A stretch of DNA of 42,902 nucleotides from the NCBI GenBank assembly GCA_022778905.1, contig JALFRV010000103.1, forward strand, positions 1-42,902, given 5' to 3'. How positions within the stretch are numbered: position 1 is the stretch's first letter; each line of letters starts with the position of its first letter. Both the position numbers and the translations under genes were made by a program. Below, in pieces: positions 27,723 through 35,632 of the stretch. The notes beneath the pieces are model-generated. The model was not told the origin of the DNA. It did not search any database and saw nothing but the letters and a program-made list of their open reading frames with translations. The DNA comes from Prevotella sp. (lineage in GTDB: Bacteria > Bacteroidota > Bacteroidia > Bacteroidales > Bacteroidaceae).

Positions 27723-29681
27723 ATGATCAAAAAAACGATTCTTTTTATTTTCCTGTCTGTCTTCTGCCTTTCTATCTCCGCCGAAGACATTTCTCTGAAC
27801 GGAAACTGGTCGTTTGCGGCTGATTCACTGGCCGATTATTCGCGCGGCATTCCTGCCGGCCAGGCCATGCAGGTGATGGTTCCACACACGTGGAACGTGA
27901 TGGCCGGATTAGAAGATTACGTGGGCCGGTGCTGGTATCAGCGCGATATAGACATTCCAGCCGACATGAAGGGCAAGTGCCTCCGCCTTCATTTTGGCGC
28001 AGCCTATCACGATGCTGTCGTCTACATCAACGGAAACCGCGTGGGACAGCACAAAGGTGCGGGTTATACCCCTTTCAGCTTCGATGTCTCCAAAATAGTG
28101 AAATACGGACAGAAGAACAGGTTATGCGTCAGTGTAGACAACAGTTTCTCCGATCTCAACCTGCCCTTCCGCCGCAAATTCGACTGGACTGCAGACGGCG
28201 GACTCTACCGCGATGTATGGATCCATGTCAGCAACCGGCCGAGCATCTGGTATGTTCACGTCACTCCAGTGCTAAACCTTTCCGACAGCACCGGAACAGT
28301 CTCCTTCAGCCTGCGGCTCCATGAAGCCGACGTGAAACAAGTCCGTTTCAGCCTCCTTTGCCGTGAGAGGAAGTCGGGAAAGATCATGGCCGACTTCACG
28401 CGCACGGCCAATCGCCAGGCCGACGGATGCTTCCATTGGACATCCATGTTCGGCAAAGTGGAACCATGGCATTTCGATCGTCCACACCTCTACACCTTCA
28501 CTGTCAAGGTCCTGGCCCGTGAAAACGTCACTGACAGCAGCGACGGGCAGTTCGGATTCCGCCGGCTGGAGACGAAAGGCCGGCAGCTGCTGCTCAATGG
28601 TGAACCTGTCAGACTGCCCGGAATCGAATACATGGCCGGCAGCAGTCCTTGCTACGGCAGCGCAGAACCAATGGAAAGACTCGACAGCGTGGTCACTCAG
28701 ATGAAACGGATGAATATCGCCATCACCCGATTCCACTGGCCACAAGACGACAGACTGCTCACGCTCATGGACGAGCGGGGCATCTTGGTGCAGGAAGAGA
28801 TCCCATGGTGGCAACAGCCCGACAAGCTCTCCCCGCAGCTGACCGACATTGCGAGGCAACAAGTGGATGAAATGGTAGAGGCGCATTACAACCATCCGTG
28901 CATCGTCATGTGGGGTCTGAGCAACGAGGTGAGATACAACGGCGAATCGTTAAAGCCCATCCGCCGGCAGATAGAGTCATTGGACAAGACGCGATTGGTC
29001 AACGTTGTCTGCAACCATACGGACACCCAGCTCCACGAGACCGTCACTCTCCAGTATGCACTGCCTACCTGGAACGAATACACCGGCACCTGGAATGGCA
29101 ATGACCGCTATGCGCTCCCGGCAAAACTGGACACGATCCGCAATGTCATCGGTGACCGACCGCTCTTCATCACCGAGCTTGGATGCTGCGAACCCGCATT
29201 CACCGGAGGTGACGCACGGCGCACTGACGACATGATCTATCACATAGACGAATACACAAAGCACGACTTCATCTGCGGCTATATCTACTTCTGTCTCAAT
29301 GACTACCGCACGCAGGTCGGCGAAGAGGGCTACGGCCGACATCGCATACGCCGGCACGGCGTGACTGACAAGGATCTTCAACCAAAGCCAAGCTACTATC
29401 AACTGCAGGCCATAGCCAGTCCCGTGAAGATCCTCAAGATACAGTCGGCCGGCAATCAAGACCGTGACATCGCCATCACGATCAAGGTCAGCAACACCAT
29501 CCCGCATTATATCCTGCAGGATTACACCCTCGTTTACACAGCCACTGACGGCTCCGAGAAACGGCTCTGTCTGCCCCGGCTGATTCCGGGTGAGGAATAC
29601 AGTTGCGTGCTGCGCGACATTTCGCCCGACTATCATTTCTATATCCTGCGTCCTGGCGACTACTATGTCACAGGCTATTGA
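27723..29681 (+). CDS. GH2 family exo-beta-glycosidase
   Basis: 652-residue secreted enzyme with a signal peptide (about 1-20). An N-terminal jelly-roll sugar-binding domain (about 22-170, VPHTWNVMAG, WYQRDIDIPADM, LRLHFGAAYHDAVVYING, DGGLYRDVWI) is followed by an immunoglobulin-like domain and a TIM barrel (about 285-560). The barrel has ITRFHWPQDDRLLTLMDERGILVQEEIPWW, with acid/base Glu402 in MWGLSNE and nucleophile Glu485 in LFITELG (the first stretch spans two adjoining motifs). A short C-terminal beta domain completes it. GH2 covers beta-galactosidases, beta-glucuronidases and beta-mannosidases; no residue pattern I can see decides. Beside GH92 and GH20 a beta-mannosidase or beta-galactosidase role on N-glycans is plausible. 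Confidence 0.9.
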   Translation: MIKKTILFIFLSVFCLSISAEDISLNGNWSFAADSLADYSRGIPAGQAMQVMVPHTWNVMAGLEDYVGRCWYQRDIDIPADMKGKCLRLHFGAAYHDAVVYINGNRVGQHKGAGYTPFSFDVSKIVKYGQKNRLCVSVDNSFSDLNLPFRRKFDWTADGGLYRDVWIHVSNRPSIWYVHVTPVLNLSDSTGTVSFSLRLHEADVKQVRFSLLCRERKSGKIMADFTRTANRQADGCFHWTSMFGKVEPWHFDRPHLYTFTVKVLARENVTDSSDGQFGFRRLETKGRQLLLNGEPVRLPGIEYMAGSSPCYGSAEPMERLDSVVTQMKRMNIAITRFHWPQDDRLLTLMDERGILVQEEIPWWQQPDKLSPQLTDIARQQVDEMVEAHYNHPCIVMWGLSNEVRYNGESLKPIRRQIESLDKTRLVNVVCNHTDTQLHETVTLQYALPTWNEYTGTWNGNDRYALPAKLDTIRNVIGDRPLFITELGCCEPAFTGGDARRTDDMIYHIDEYTKHDFICGYIYFCLNDYRTQVGEEGYGRHRIRRHGVTDKDLQPKPSYYQLQAIASPVKILKIQSAGNQDRDIAITIKVSNTIPHYILQDYTLVYTATDGSEKRLCLPRLIPGEEYSCVLRDISPDYHFYILRPGDYYVTGY

Positions 29682-29748
29682 CCCGCACGCCCCACGGTCA
29701 TGCCACATGCGGACCGATCGGAATCATATAATAAAAGGTATAAAACGA

Positions 29749-29795
29749 CGTTACAGATAAGGCTGGGCATCGCCCTCCCCGCTCTATCTGTAACG
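29749..29795. promoter_or_regulatory. 11-bp perfect inverted repeat before the GH92 gene
   Basis: CGTTACAGATA (29749-29759) and TATCTGTAACG (29785-29795) are exact complements 25 bp apart. A small inner stem GGGC/GCCC can form. It lies between GH2 and GH92 with no U run, so it may be an operator or RNA structure rather than a terminator. Confidence 0.5.
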
Positions 29796-29904
29796 GGCTG
29801 TAGCCAAGGTGCATGACTGAGTTTTCCGCAGAGATATCATTCGGGCTGTCAAGGGATTTCATTCGGACGTCGCTGAAAAAACCTATTATCTAACTGAAAC
29901 AACA

Positions 29905-32184
29905 ATGAAGAAAACGACATTCTTACTTTTGATTGCCTGGACAGTCACTGTTCATCTCGCCAGTGCTGCCGAAAGCCTCATCCGATACGTGGATCCGGCC
30001 GTCGGAACGGGGGCAAAACCGAACGCCTTCATGGGCGGGGACTCCCAGTTGGGACAGACGATTCCGGCCGTACTCGTGCCCAACGGCATGAACTTCTGGA
30101 CACCACAGACGGAGGAGACCGAACTCAAATGCGTCGCGCCTTACTATTACAACAAGACAAGACTGCAAGGATTCCGCAACTCCCACTGGATTGTGGGCGG
30201 ATGCACGCAGGACTATGGATCGGTCACCATCATGCCCATGCTCGGCCAGCTGAAGACGCAGCCCGACGAAAGGGCATCCACCTTCAGCCATGAAGAGGAG
30301 ACGATGCGGCCCGACTACTATGCCGTGCCACTCTTCGGGGGCGACATCCGGGCCGAGATGACAGGCACCTCGCGCACGGGTATCTTCCGTTTCACCTTCC
30401 GGAAAGCAGGCATGGCCTATCTCGTCGTGACCCCCAACAGCGACGAGGGACAAGGATCGGTATCCATTGATGCCGAACGGGGAGAGGTCACGGGCAGCAA
30501 TCCCGTGCACCGCATCTATCAGGGATTCGGCGAACCGGCAGGCTTCACGGGCTACTTTCAGGTGCTCACCGGCAAGCGGATCGAACAATACGGGGTCTAT
30601 GACCATGAAGGCGTGATCGCCGGAAAGGCCGATCTCTCCGCCCGCAAGGCCATGGGCGCATGGATTGGGTTCCATGTCGAGGCCGGAGAGCAGGTGATCG
30701 TCAAGGTGGCATCATCGTTCTGCGACGTTGCCGGCGCACGCCTGAACATGGCGAAGGAATGTCCCGGATGGGACTTCGATGCCGTCCGGAATGCGCTGAC
30801 AGCCGTCTGGGAAGACCGGTTGGGCGCCATCAACGTCGAGAGCACGGACACGACGGCCCTGCAGAAGTTCTATACGGCGATGTATCACGCCTCCTTCCTC
30901 CCCCACGCCATCAACGATGCCGACGGCCGCTATCCGTCTTTCGCGGGCGGGCGGACGGTCTGCCACACCGACGGAGACTATTATGACGACTACAGCATGT
31001 GGGATACCTACCGCGCGCTCCATCCCCTTCTCAGCATCCTTTACCCCCGACAGACGGGCGAGATGATCCAGTCGCTCGTGGATAAGTATGAGCAAGGCGG
31101 CTGGCTACCGATCTTTCCTTGCTGGAACAGCTACACTTCCGAGATGATCGGTGACCATTGTGCTTCGCTCATCGCCGACGCCTGGCTCAAGGGCATCCGC
31201 AATTTCGACATCGCGAAAGCCTACACAGCCCTGCGCAAGAACGCCTTCCTCCAGCCGGAGACGTATGCCGACTACTGCGACGGGAAAGGCCGCCGCGCAC
31301 TCACATCCTATCTCCGCTACGGCTACATTCCGCTTGAGGACTCGGTGAAGGAAGCCTTTCACCAGGCCGAACAGGTGTCGCGCACGATGGAGTATGCCTA
31401 TGACGACTTCGCGCTGGCCCAACTTGCCCGCGCCTTGGGCCATCGCAGGGATGCCGACACGCTCTACCAGCGTGCGATGAACTATCGCAACGTGATCGAC
31501 CCGCGCACCGGCTACGCCCAGGGCAGACATGCCGACGGCTCGTTTCTCACAGCCGACAACGCCCTCACAGCCTGCTCCTTCATCACCGAGGGCTATCCCT
31601 GCCACTACACATGGTATGCCCCGCATGATCCTTACGGCCTCATGCGCCTCATGGGCGGCAGAAAGGTCTATACGGCCAAGCTCGACTCCATGTTCACCGA
31701 AGGACGCTACTGGCACGGCAACGAACCCTGCCATCAGGTCGCCTATATGTTCAATTATGCCGGCCAGCCATGGAAGACGCAGCGCTGGGTGCGCCGGATC
31801 ATGGAGACGGAATACCGCACCGGATCCGACGGACTCTCCGGCAACGACGACGCCGGACAGATGTCGGCCTGGTATGTCTTCTCCTCTCTCGGCTTCTATC
31901 CGGTCTGCCCGGCCAGCGGCCACTATGTGATCGGCAGTCCGGCGTTCTCCTCCGCCGTCATCCGACTGCCCGGCGGCAAGCACTTCACCATCCGAGCCGT
32001 CAACGCATCTCCTACCAATATCTATATCCAGAGCGCACGCCTCAACGGCCGCAGCTATGACCGCAGCTATCTGCTCCATGCCGATATCGCCCGCGGAGGT
32101 ACCATCGAGTTTGTCATGGGCAGCCAGCCCAATCCCCGATGGGCATCATCCGCCCGCAGCTGCCCGCCGAAATTGATGCCATAA
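29905..32184 (+). CDS. GH92 exo-alpha-mannosidase
   Basis: 759-residue secreted, calcium-dependent alpha-mannosidase family member with a signal peptide (about 1-21, ending LASA). The N-terminal beta-sandwich starts IRYVDPAVGTG and includes GFRNSHWIVGG. The (alpha/alpha)6 barrel carries YHASFLPHAI, DGDYYDDYSMWDTYRALHPLL, GGWLPIFPCWNSYTSEMIGDH, GNEPCHQ (605-611, holding the conserved Glu607) and GNDDAGQMSAW (646-656), followed by SSLGFYPVCP. The C-terminal strand region ends in an odd tail after NPRW (ASSARSCPPKLMP), about 13 residues that may be recent read-through into the scarred DNA downstream. Linkage specificity (alpha-1,2, 1,3, 1,4 or 1,6) is undetermined. It supports mannose-rich glycan use by this locus. 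Confidence 0.94.
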   Translation: MKKTTFLLLIAWTVTVHLASAAESLIRYVDPAVGTGAKPNAFMGGDSQLGQTIPAVLVPNGMNFWTPQTEETELKCVAPYYYNKTRLQGFRNSHWIVGGCTQDYGSVTIMPMLGQLKTQPDERASTFSHEEETMRPDYYAVPLFGGDIRAEMTGTSRTGIFRFTFRKAGMAYLVVTPNSDEGQGSVSIDAERGEVTGSNPVHRIYQGFGEPAGFTGYFQVLTGKRIEQYGVYDHEGVIAGKADLSARKAMGAWIGFHVEAGEQVIVKVASSFCDVAGARLNMAKECPGWDFDAVRNALTAVWEDRLGAINVESTDTTALQKFYTAMYHASFLPHAINDADGRYPSFAGGRTVCHTDGDYYDDYSMWDTYRALHPLLSILYPRQTGEMIQSLVDKYEQGGWLPIFPCWNSYTSEMIGDHCASLIADAWLKGIRNFDIAKAYTALRKNAFLQPETYADYCDGKGRRALTSYLRYGYIPLEDSVKEAFHQAEQVSRTMEYAYDDFALAQLARALGHRRDADTLYQRAMNYRNVIDPRTGYAQGRHADGSFLTADNALTACSFITEGYPCHYTWYAPHDPYGLMRLMGGRKVYTAKLDSMFTEGRYWHGNEPCHQVAYMFNYAGQPWKTQRWVRRIMETEYRTGSDGLSGNDDAGQMSAWYVFSSLGFYPVCPASGHYVIGSPAFSSAVIRLPGGKHFTIRAVNASPTNIYIQSARLNGRSYDRSYLLHADIARGGTIEFVMGSQPNPRWASSARSCPPKLMP

Positions 32185-32195
32185 ACAGCCGAAGC

Positions 32196-32342
32196 ATGAA
32201 ACTCAGACACATGATCCTCCTGGCCGGCATGGTCCTCAGCCTGCTGCCATTGACCGCCAAAGACTTCCTCGCAACCGACTTCGGCGCTGCAGGAAACAAT
32301 CCTTCGCTACCGCCGCTTATATTTTTTGTCCGTAGCGCATAG
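32196..32342 (+). pseudogene. Truncated N-terminus of a secreted GH28-like (polygalacturonase) protein
   Basis: The 48-residue frame starts 11 bp after the GH92 stop with a good signal peptide (MKLRHMILLAGMVLSLLPLT) and continues KDFLATDFGAAGN, the usual opening of pectin-lyase-fold GH28 enzymes (DFGAxGDG). The similarity stops there, and the frame ends in PLIFFVRSA, which does not look like protein sequence. The remainder of the gene is absent. The likely history is loss of a pectinase gene by deletion or insertion of the repeats just downstream. The PL22 gene nearby supports a former pectin module. GH28 is the best guess on only about 12 informative residues. Confidence 0.45.
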
Positions 32343-32372
32343 TAAGTATTAACAAGGGAGTGGAAGGATATA

Positions 32373-32445
32373 AACCGCAGATGACACGGATTACGCGGAT
32401 AGTTAAGATAAAAAAATAGCTGCAACATCTGTGTCATCTGCGGTT
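32373..32445. repeat. REP-like inverted repeat
   Basis: AACCGCAGATGACACGGAT (32373-32391) pairs with 32427-32445 over 19 bases with one G-U position, around a 35-base loop. Similar ACCGCAGAT-type repeats are, from memory, widely dispersed in unrelated bacteria. Confidence 0.75.
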
Positions 32446-32478
32446 CTTTCCATTTCTCTCTACGATTCACCTTATTAT

Positions 32479-32776
32479 CCCGGATCGGCCATTAGCCTCC
32501 GAACTGATGTTGTCCGATGGCAGTCGGAAATCATGAAGGCCGGTTCTAAAAATCAGGTTTATGCAACTAAAACGATGATGTGTCTATGTCTTCTCGGTCG
32601 TATTCAGCATCTATCGCCCTCAAAACGTCAAGTCTCATCGGTCGTGTAGCCCGCTACACTCCCCCCTTCAACTTACGTTTTGAGGCACGATATCTTGCAG
32701 CATACGCCTCGACCTAATTTTTAGAACCGACTTGAAATGACAAGAATAAATGTGACACTGCGGCCTAATGACCGAT
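32479..32776. repeat. Nested palindromic element (MITE-like)
   Basis: Four pairs of inverted blocks are nested. Outer: ATCGGCCATTAG (32484-32495) with CTAATGACCGAT (32765-32776). Second: CGGTTCTAAAAATCAGG (32541-32557) with 32713-32729, 16 of 17 matching. Third: CCTCAAAACGT (32618-32628) with 32675-32685, exact. Apex: GTGTAGCCCGCTACAC (32644-32659). A partial copy sits at 16413-16461. No transposase is encoded. It could be a non-autonomous mobile element or a large structured RNA. Confidence 0.7.
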
Positions 32777-32909
32777 TGAGGATTATATTATGTCCCTGCA
32801 AGTGGTTCTTTCTCCCGGGATGCGCCCGGATGAGACTCTGGCGAAAGGCGATTCTGTAAAAATCAAACGAAAAATGAACCGCCCTCATCCGTATCCACCA
32901 AAAAGTTCG

Positions 32910-32917
32910 TATATTTG
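32910..32917 (+). promoter_or_regulatory. Promoter -7 box for the PL22 gene
   Basis: TATATTTG is an exact TAnnTTTG box, preceded by AAAAAGTTCG. No TTTG is found at -33. Transcription should begin near 32922, so the in-frame TTG at 32915 cannot be the start; the ATG at 32987 leaves a leader of about 65 nt. Confidence 0.65.
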
Positions 32918-32986
32918 CAAGGCGACCGCCAGCAACGGGCAGCCGACAGACTAAAACAAACCATCAACCTAACAACCCATCATCGG

Positions 32987-34378
32987 ATGAAAAACAAAAA
33001 CATGCTCCTCAGCGCGCTGCTGCTCATCGCCGGCACAGCCGCAGGCTACGGCCAGCTCGGCCGCCAGTTTCCTTCGGAGCGACGGATCGTCAAGGATCCG
33101 CGCACCGGAATGGACATTATCTTCCTCACTTCCAAGTCGGGGATGTTCGATCACAAGACTTATCAGACCCACAGTCAATGGACCGCAGACGGCAAATGGT
33201 GCATCTTCGACTCGAAGAACCGCGCCGAGGGCAACGCCATCGCCGTCAACGAGGACTCGGGCGAGATGATCCAGGTCACCGAGGGCGGCTACACGGGCAA
33301 GATACTCATCTCGCGCAAGGAGATGAAAATGTTCTTCCTCCGCAATCAGAAGGATCCAAAGGCGCGCCGCAAAGGCAAGACACAGACCGCTGAAGACCCG
33401 AAAAACCTGACCAAGGAGATCGTCGAGTCGGATCTGGCGGCCCTCTTCGCCGACAGCCGGGCAGGCAAGATGAAGAAGGCCGGGCACTATGAGCGCGTCG
33501 TGGCCACCATCCCTCCCGAATACGGAATCGGCGGAGGCGACATCGCCCTCGATGCTTCTGAACGTGCCGTCTACTTCCGCACGGGCCGCGAATATGCCGC
33601 GCAGCATCTCCCCGAAGGCACGAAGATCGAGCCGAACTTCGGTCCCCGCAACATGGGAGCAGGGCCTACGGGCATCGCCGCCGTCAATCTTGAGACGGGA
33701 GCCATCACGAACGTCATCACCGTAGGATTCCAGATCGGACACGTGCAGACCAATCCGTGGAAGCCGGGAGAGATCATCTTCTGCTGGGAAACAGGCGGAA
33801 AGGCTCCACAGCGCACATGGATGGTGCAGGCCGACGGCACCGGACTGCAGCCCATCTACGAGGAGACGGAATACGACTGGGTGACCCACGAGGCCGTCAT
33901 CGGCCGGGATGAGATCGCCATAGCCATCCTCGGCCACCGGCCGATGCAGCCGGTCAACAAGGACAAGTTTGTCTACGACGCCGCCAACCCGGGTCAGGAG
34001 CCCGGCTGGGGACCGTCAGGCACGCGCGCCAAGGCCACAGGCCTCGCCGTCGTCAACCTCCGCACGCATGCCCTCAGCCTTGAAGGGCAGATCCCGTATG
34101 GCAGCGGATTCTGGCACGTACATGGCAGTGCGGACGGCCATTGGGTCGTAGGCGACAACTTCCGACGCGAACTCTGGCTCATCGACCGCCACACCGGCGA
34201 GCGCATCCTGCTCACGGCGGGCCACAAGGAGACGGCTCAGGACCATATACACCCGACCTTCTCGACCGACGGAACGAAGATCAACTTCCAGTCGGCCATG
34301 CTTTCCGATGACGGACGATCCATGAACATCTGCGTCATCCGCCTCCCCCAGCCGCTACTCGACAGATATAAGCAGTGA
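32987..34378 (+). CDS. PL22-like oligogalacturonate lyase
   Basis: 463-residue secreted beta-propeller protein with a signal peptide (MKNKNMLLSALLLIAGTAAG). It resembles PL22 enzymes, which split unsaturated digalacturonate by beta-elimination with a divalent metal. Matching features are repeated propeller blades (SQWTADGKWCIFDSKNR, NAIAVNEDSGEMIQVTEG), IGHVQTNPWKPGEIIFCWE around His252, THE with His301, the HVHGSADG segment (His377, His379), and Q418-D-H420-I-H422-P-T-F. The last matches the Q-x(2)-H-x-H-P-x-F metal-binding stretch of Erwinia/Yersinia PL22 as I recall it, but with one residue fewer between Gln and His. Bacterial PL22 enzymes are often cytoplasmic, so the signal peptide is notable. 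It follows a truncated GH28-like start, supporting a pectin theme. Confidence 0.72.
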   Translation: MKNKNMLLSALLLIAGTAAGYGQLGRQFPSERRIVKDPRTGMDIIFLTSKSGMFDHKTYQTHSQWTADGKWCIFDSKNRAEGNAIAVNEDSGEMIQVTEGGYTGKILISRKEMKMFFLRNQKDPKARRKGKTQTAEDPKNLTKEIVESDLAALFADSRAGKMKKAGHYERVVATIPPEYGIGGGDIALDASERAVYFRTGREYAAQHLPEGTKIEPNFGPRNMGAGPTGIAAVNLETGAITNVITVGFQIGHVQTNPWKPGEIIFCWETGGKAPQRTWMVQADGTGLQPIYEETEYDWVTHEAVIGRDEIAIAILGHRPMQPVNKDKFVYDAANPGQEPGWGPSGTRAKATGLAVVNLRTHALSLEGQIPYGSGFWHVHGSADGHWVVGDNFRRELWLIDRHTGERILLTAGHKETAQDHIHPTFSTDGTKINFQSAMLSDDGRSMNICVIRLPQPLLDRYKQ

Positions 34379-34462
34379 GGAAAAGAATGGAAGGGAGGAG
34401 GAAGAAACGAAAAGTGCGGAATGACATCTTGTCTTTTGACTCTTTCCCCTCCACGAACTGCA

Positions 34463-34597
34463 GGGGCGGGCCTTGTGCCCGGCCGCAATGGAAACGATGA
34501 TCCGTGACACGCGTCGTTATCATTTGGTAACGCCATCATTTGTAAATGTCATTGCCACTCGCATAGTCCTATTGCGACCGGGCACAAGGCCCGCCCC
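34463..34597. repeat. 27-bp inverted repeat, GC-rich dispersed family
   Basis: Left arm 34463-34489 (core GCGGGCCTTGTGCCCGGC) and right arm 34571-34597 are complementary at 26 of 27 positions, 81 bp apart. The same core recurs once at 42709-42730. It lies 3' of both the PL22 and TrmH genes, where it could form a bidirectional transcript end. Confidence 0.85.
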
Positions 34598-34754
34598 GGC
34601 AGTTCGCTGTGGAAATCTATCCAAAAACCATCTCCCCTTTCACCGCCCCTCATTTCTGACTGCTCATTTCCCCATGTTTCGCATCTCAAAACGGATCGAA
34701 CAAATCACACGGAAAAATCATGCTGATTGGCCCCGAAAACCATCCCGTCAGACG

Positions 34755-34864
34755 ATAGATATCGTATGGTCTGCGGAGAGCTATGCTTTCGGCGGTCAAG
34801 AGCTATGCTTTCGGCAGCCAAGAGCTATGCTTTCGACGGCCGAAAGCTATCATATGGACAGCCA
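34755..34864 (+). repeat. Five-unit tandem repeat, 22-bp period
   Basis: Units begin at 34755, 34777, 34799, 34821 and 34843. The three central ones share AGAGCTATGCTTTCG and differ afterwards; the outer two are diverged (ATAGATATCGTATGG and AAAGCTATCATATGG) and resemble each other at 15 of 22 positions. The family also occurs, inverted and more degenerate, at 20339-20646. Units abut without spacers. Confidence 0.9.
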
Positions 34865-34985
34865 TTTGTAAACATCTGTAAATGAGATAGTTGCAATCTG
34901 GCCAATCGGCAGGTTGCTCAAAGGAGGCAGAAAGGGATGACCGACCGCGACAACTTGCTTGAGACGGGCGTGGAACAACCTGCTG

Positions 34986-35609
34986 TCAGCGGCGGAGAAG
35001 CAGCTGGCGGGCAAACTCCCAGATGACGATTCCGGCCGTCACACTGACATTGAGCGAGTGCTTCGTGCCGAATTGGGGGATCTCAAGGCAGGCGTCGCTC
35101 ATGTCCACAACGCGCTGTTTCACACCCTTCACCTCGTTTCCGAAGATCACGGCATAGCCTTGCCCCCTCTCCGCAGGAAAGGACCCGACGGCAAGGCCCT
35201 CATCCCTCATCACCTCATCCCCATCATCATCCCTCTCCACAGGAGAGGACCCGGCAGTGAGGTTTAAGTTTTCGAGCTTCACGGACCCTTCCACCTGTTC
35301 CACGCTATACACCCAGTAGCCGCGGCGGTGGAGGTCTTCGACGGCCGCTTCCGCCGTCTCGAAGTAGCGCCAATCGACGCTGTCCTCACCGCCGAGGGCC
35401 GTTTTGTGGATCTCGGCATTGGGCGGCGTAGCCGTGATACCGCAGAGGTAGACGGCCTGGACGCGGAACGCGTCGCACGTGCGGAACACGGATCCGACAT
35501 TGTGAAGTGAACGCACGTCGTCCAAGACGACGATCAACGGCAGCTTGGCCGCCTCCTTAAACTGTTCCACCGACAAGCGGTGCATCTCTATCGTACGAAG
35601 TTTGCGCAT
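34986..35609 (-). CDS. TrmH/SpoU-family RNA 2'-O-methyltransferase with an internal repeat-derived insertion
   Basis: 207-residue SPOUT-fold methyltransferase that transfers a methyl group from S-adenosylmethionine to a ribose 2'-OH of tRNA or rRNA. The three family motifs are LDDVRSLHNVGSVFRTCDA (about 29-47), VIFGNEVKGV (about 154-163) and IPQFGTKHSLNVSVTAGI (about 177-194, the knot). Between motifs I and II, residues about 117-149 (nt 35163-35261) look foreign: two similar segments, LTAGSSPVER and LAVGSFPAER, 22 residues apart with an acidic DDDGDEVMRDEG link, encoded by a palindromic DNA repeat and GATGAGG runs. The frame is kept. The downstream genes of the same strand cluster start beyond a low-complexity gap. 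Exact RNA target unknown. Confidence 0.9.
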   Translation of the reverse strand: MRKLRTIEMHRLSVEQFKEAAKLPLIVVLDDVRSLHNVGSVFRTCDAFRVQAVYLCGITATPPNAEIHKTALGGEDSVDWRYFETAEAAVEDLHRRGYWVYSVEQVEGSVKLENLNLTAGSSPVERDDDGDEVMRDEGLAVGSFPAERGQGYAVIFGNEVKGVKQRVVDMSDACLEIPQFGTKHSLNVSVTAGIVIWEFARQLLLRR

Positions 35610-35632
35610 AGGTTAAATGGTTTGTTGATGAG

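Larger units (their letters stand above)
32185..32986. other. Repeat-rich scar between GH92 and PL22
   Basis: About 800 bp with no intact gene. In order it holds a truncated secreted-protein start (32196-32342), a 19-bp inverted repeat (32373-32445), a nested palindromic element (32479-32776) and a promoter box (32910-32917). I see nothing recognisable in 32777-32909. Confidence 0.7.
34379..34985. other. Intergenic region between convergent PL22 and TrmH genes
   Basis: 607 bp with no convincing gene. It contains the inverted repeat 34463-34597 and the 22-bp array 34755-34864. Open frames crossing it are by-products of these repeats. Confidence 0.7.

Noticed and set aside
32114..32470. Minus-strand frame across the GH92 end and the REP-like repeat
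   Set aside because: It is largely antisense to GH92, the GH28-like fragment and the ACCGCAGAT-type repeat, a common source of false genes.
34755..34864. CRISPR array
   Set aside because: Units abut with no spacers, the unit is too short, and no cas gene is present.
34473..34871. Possible protein frame with SYAF and ELCF-like peptides
   Set aside because: It starts in an inverted repeat and ends in the 22-bp array; the peptide pattern simply reflects one DNA unit read in successive frames.
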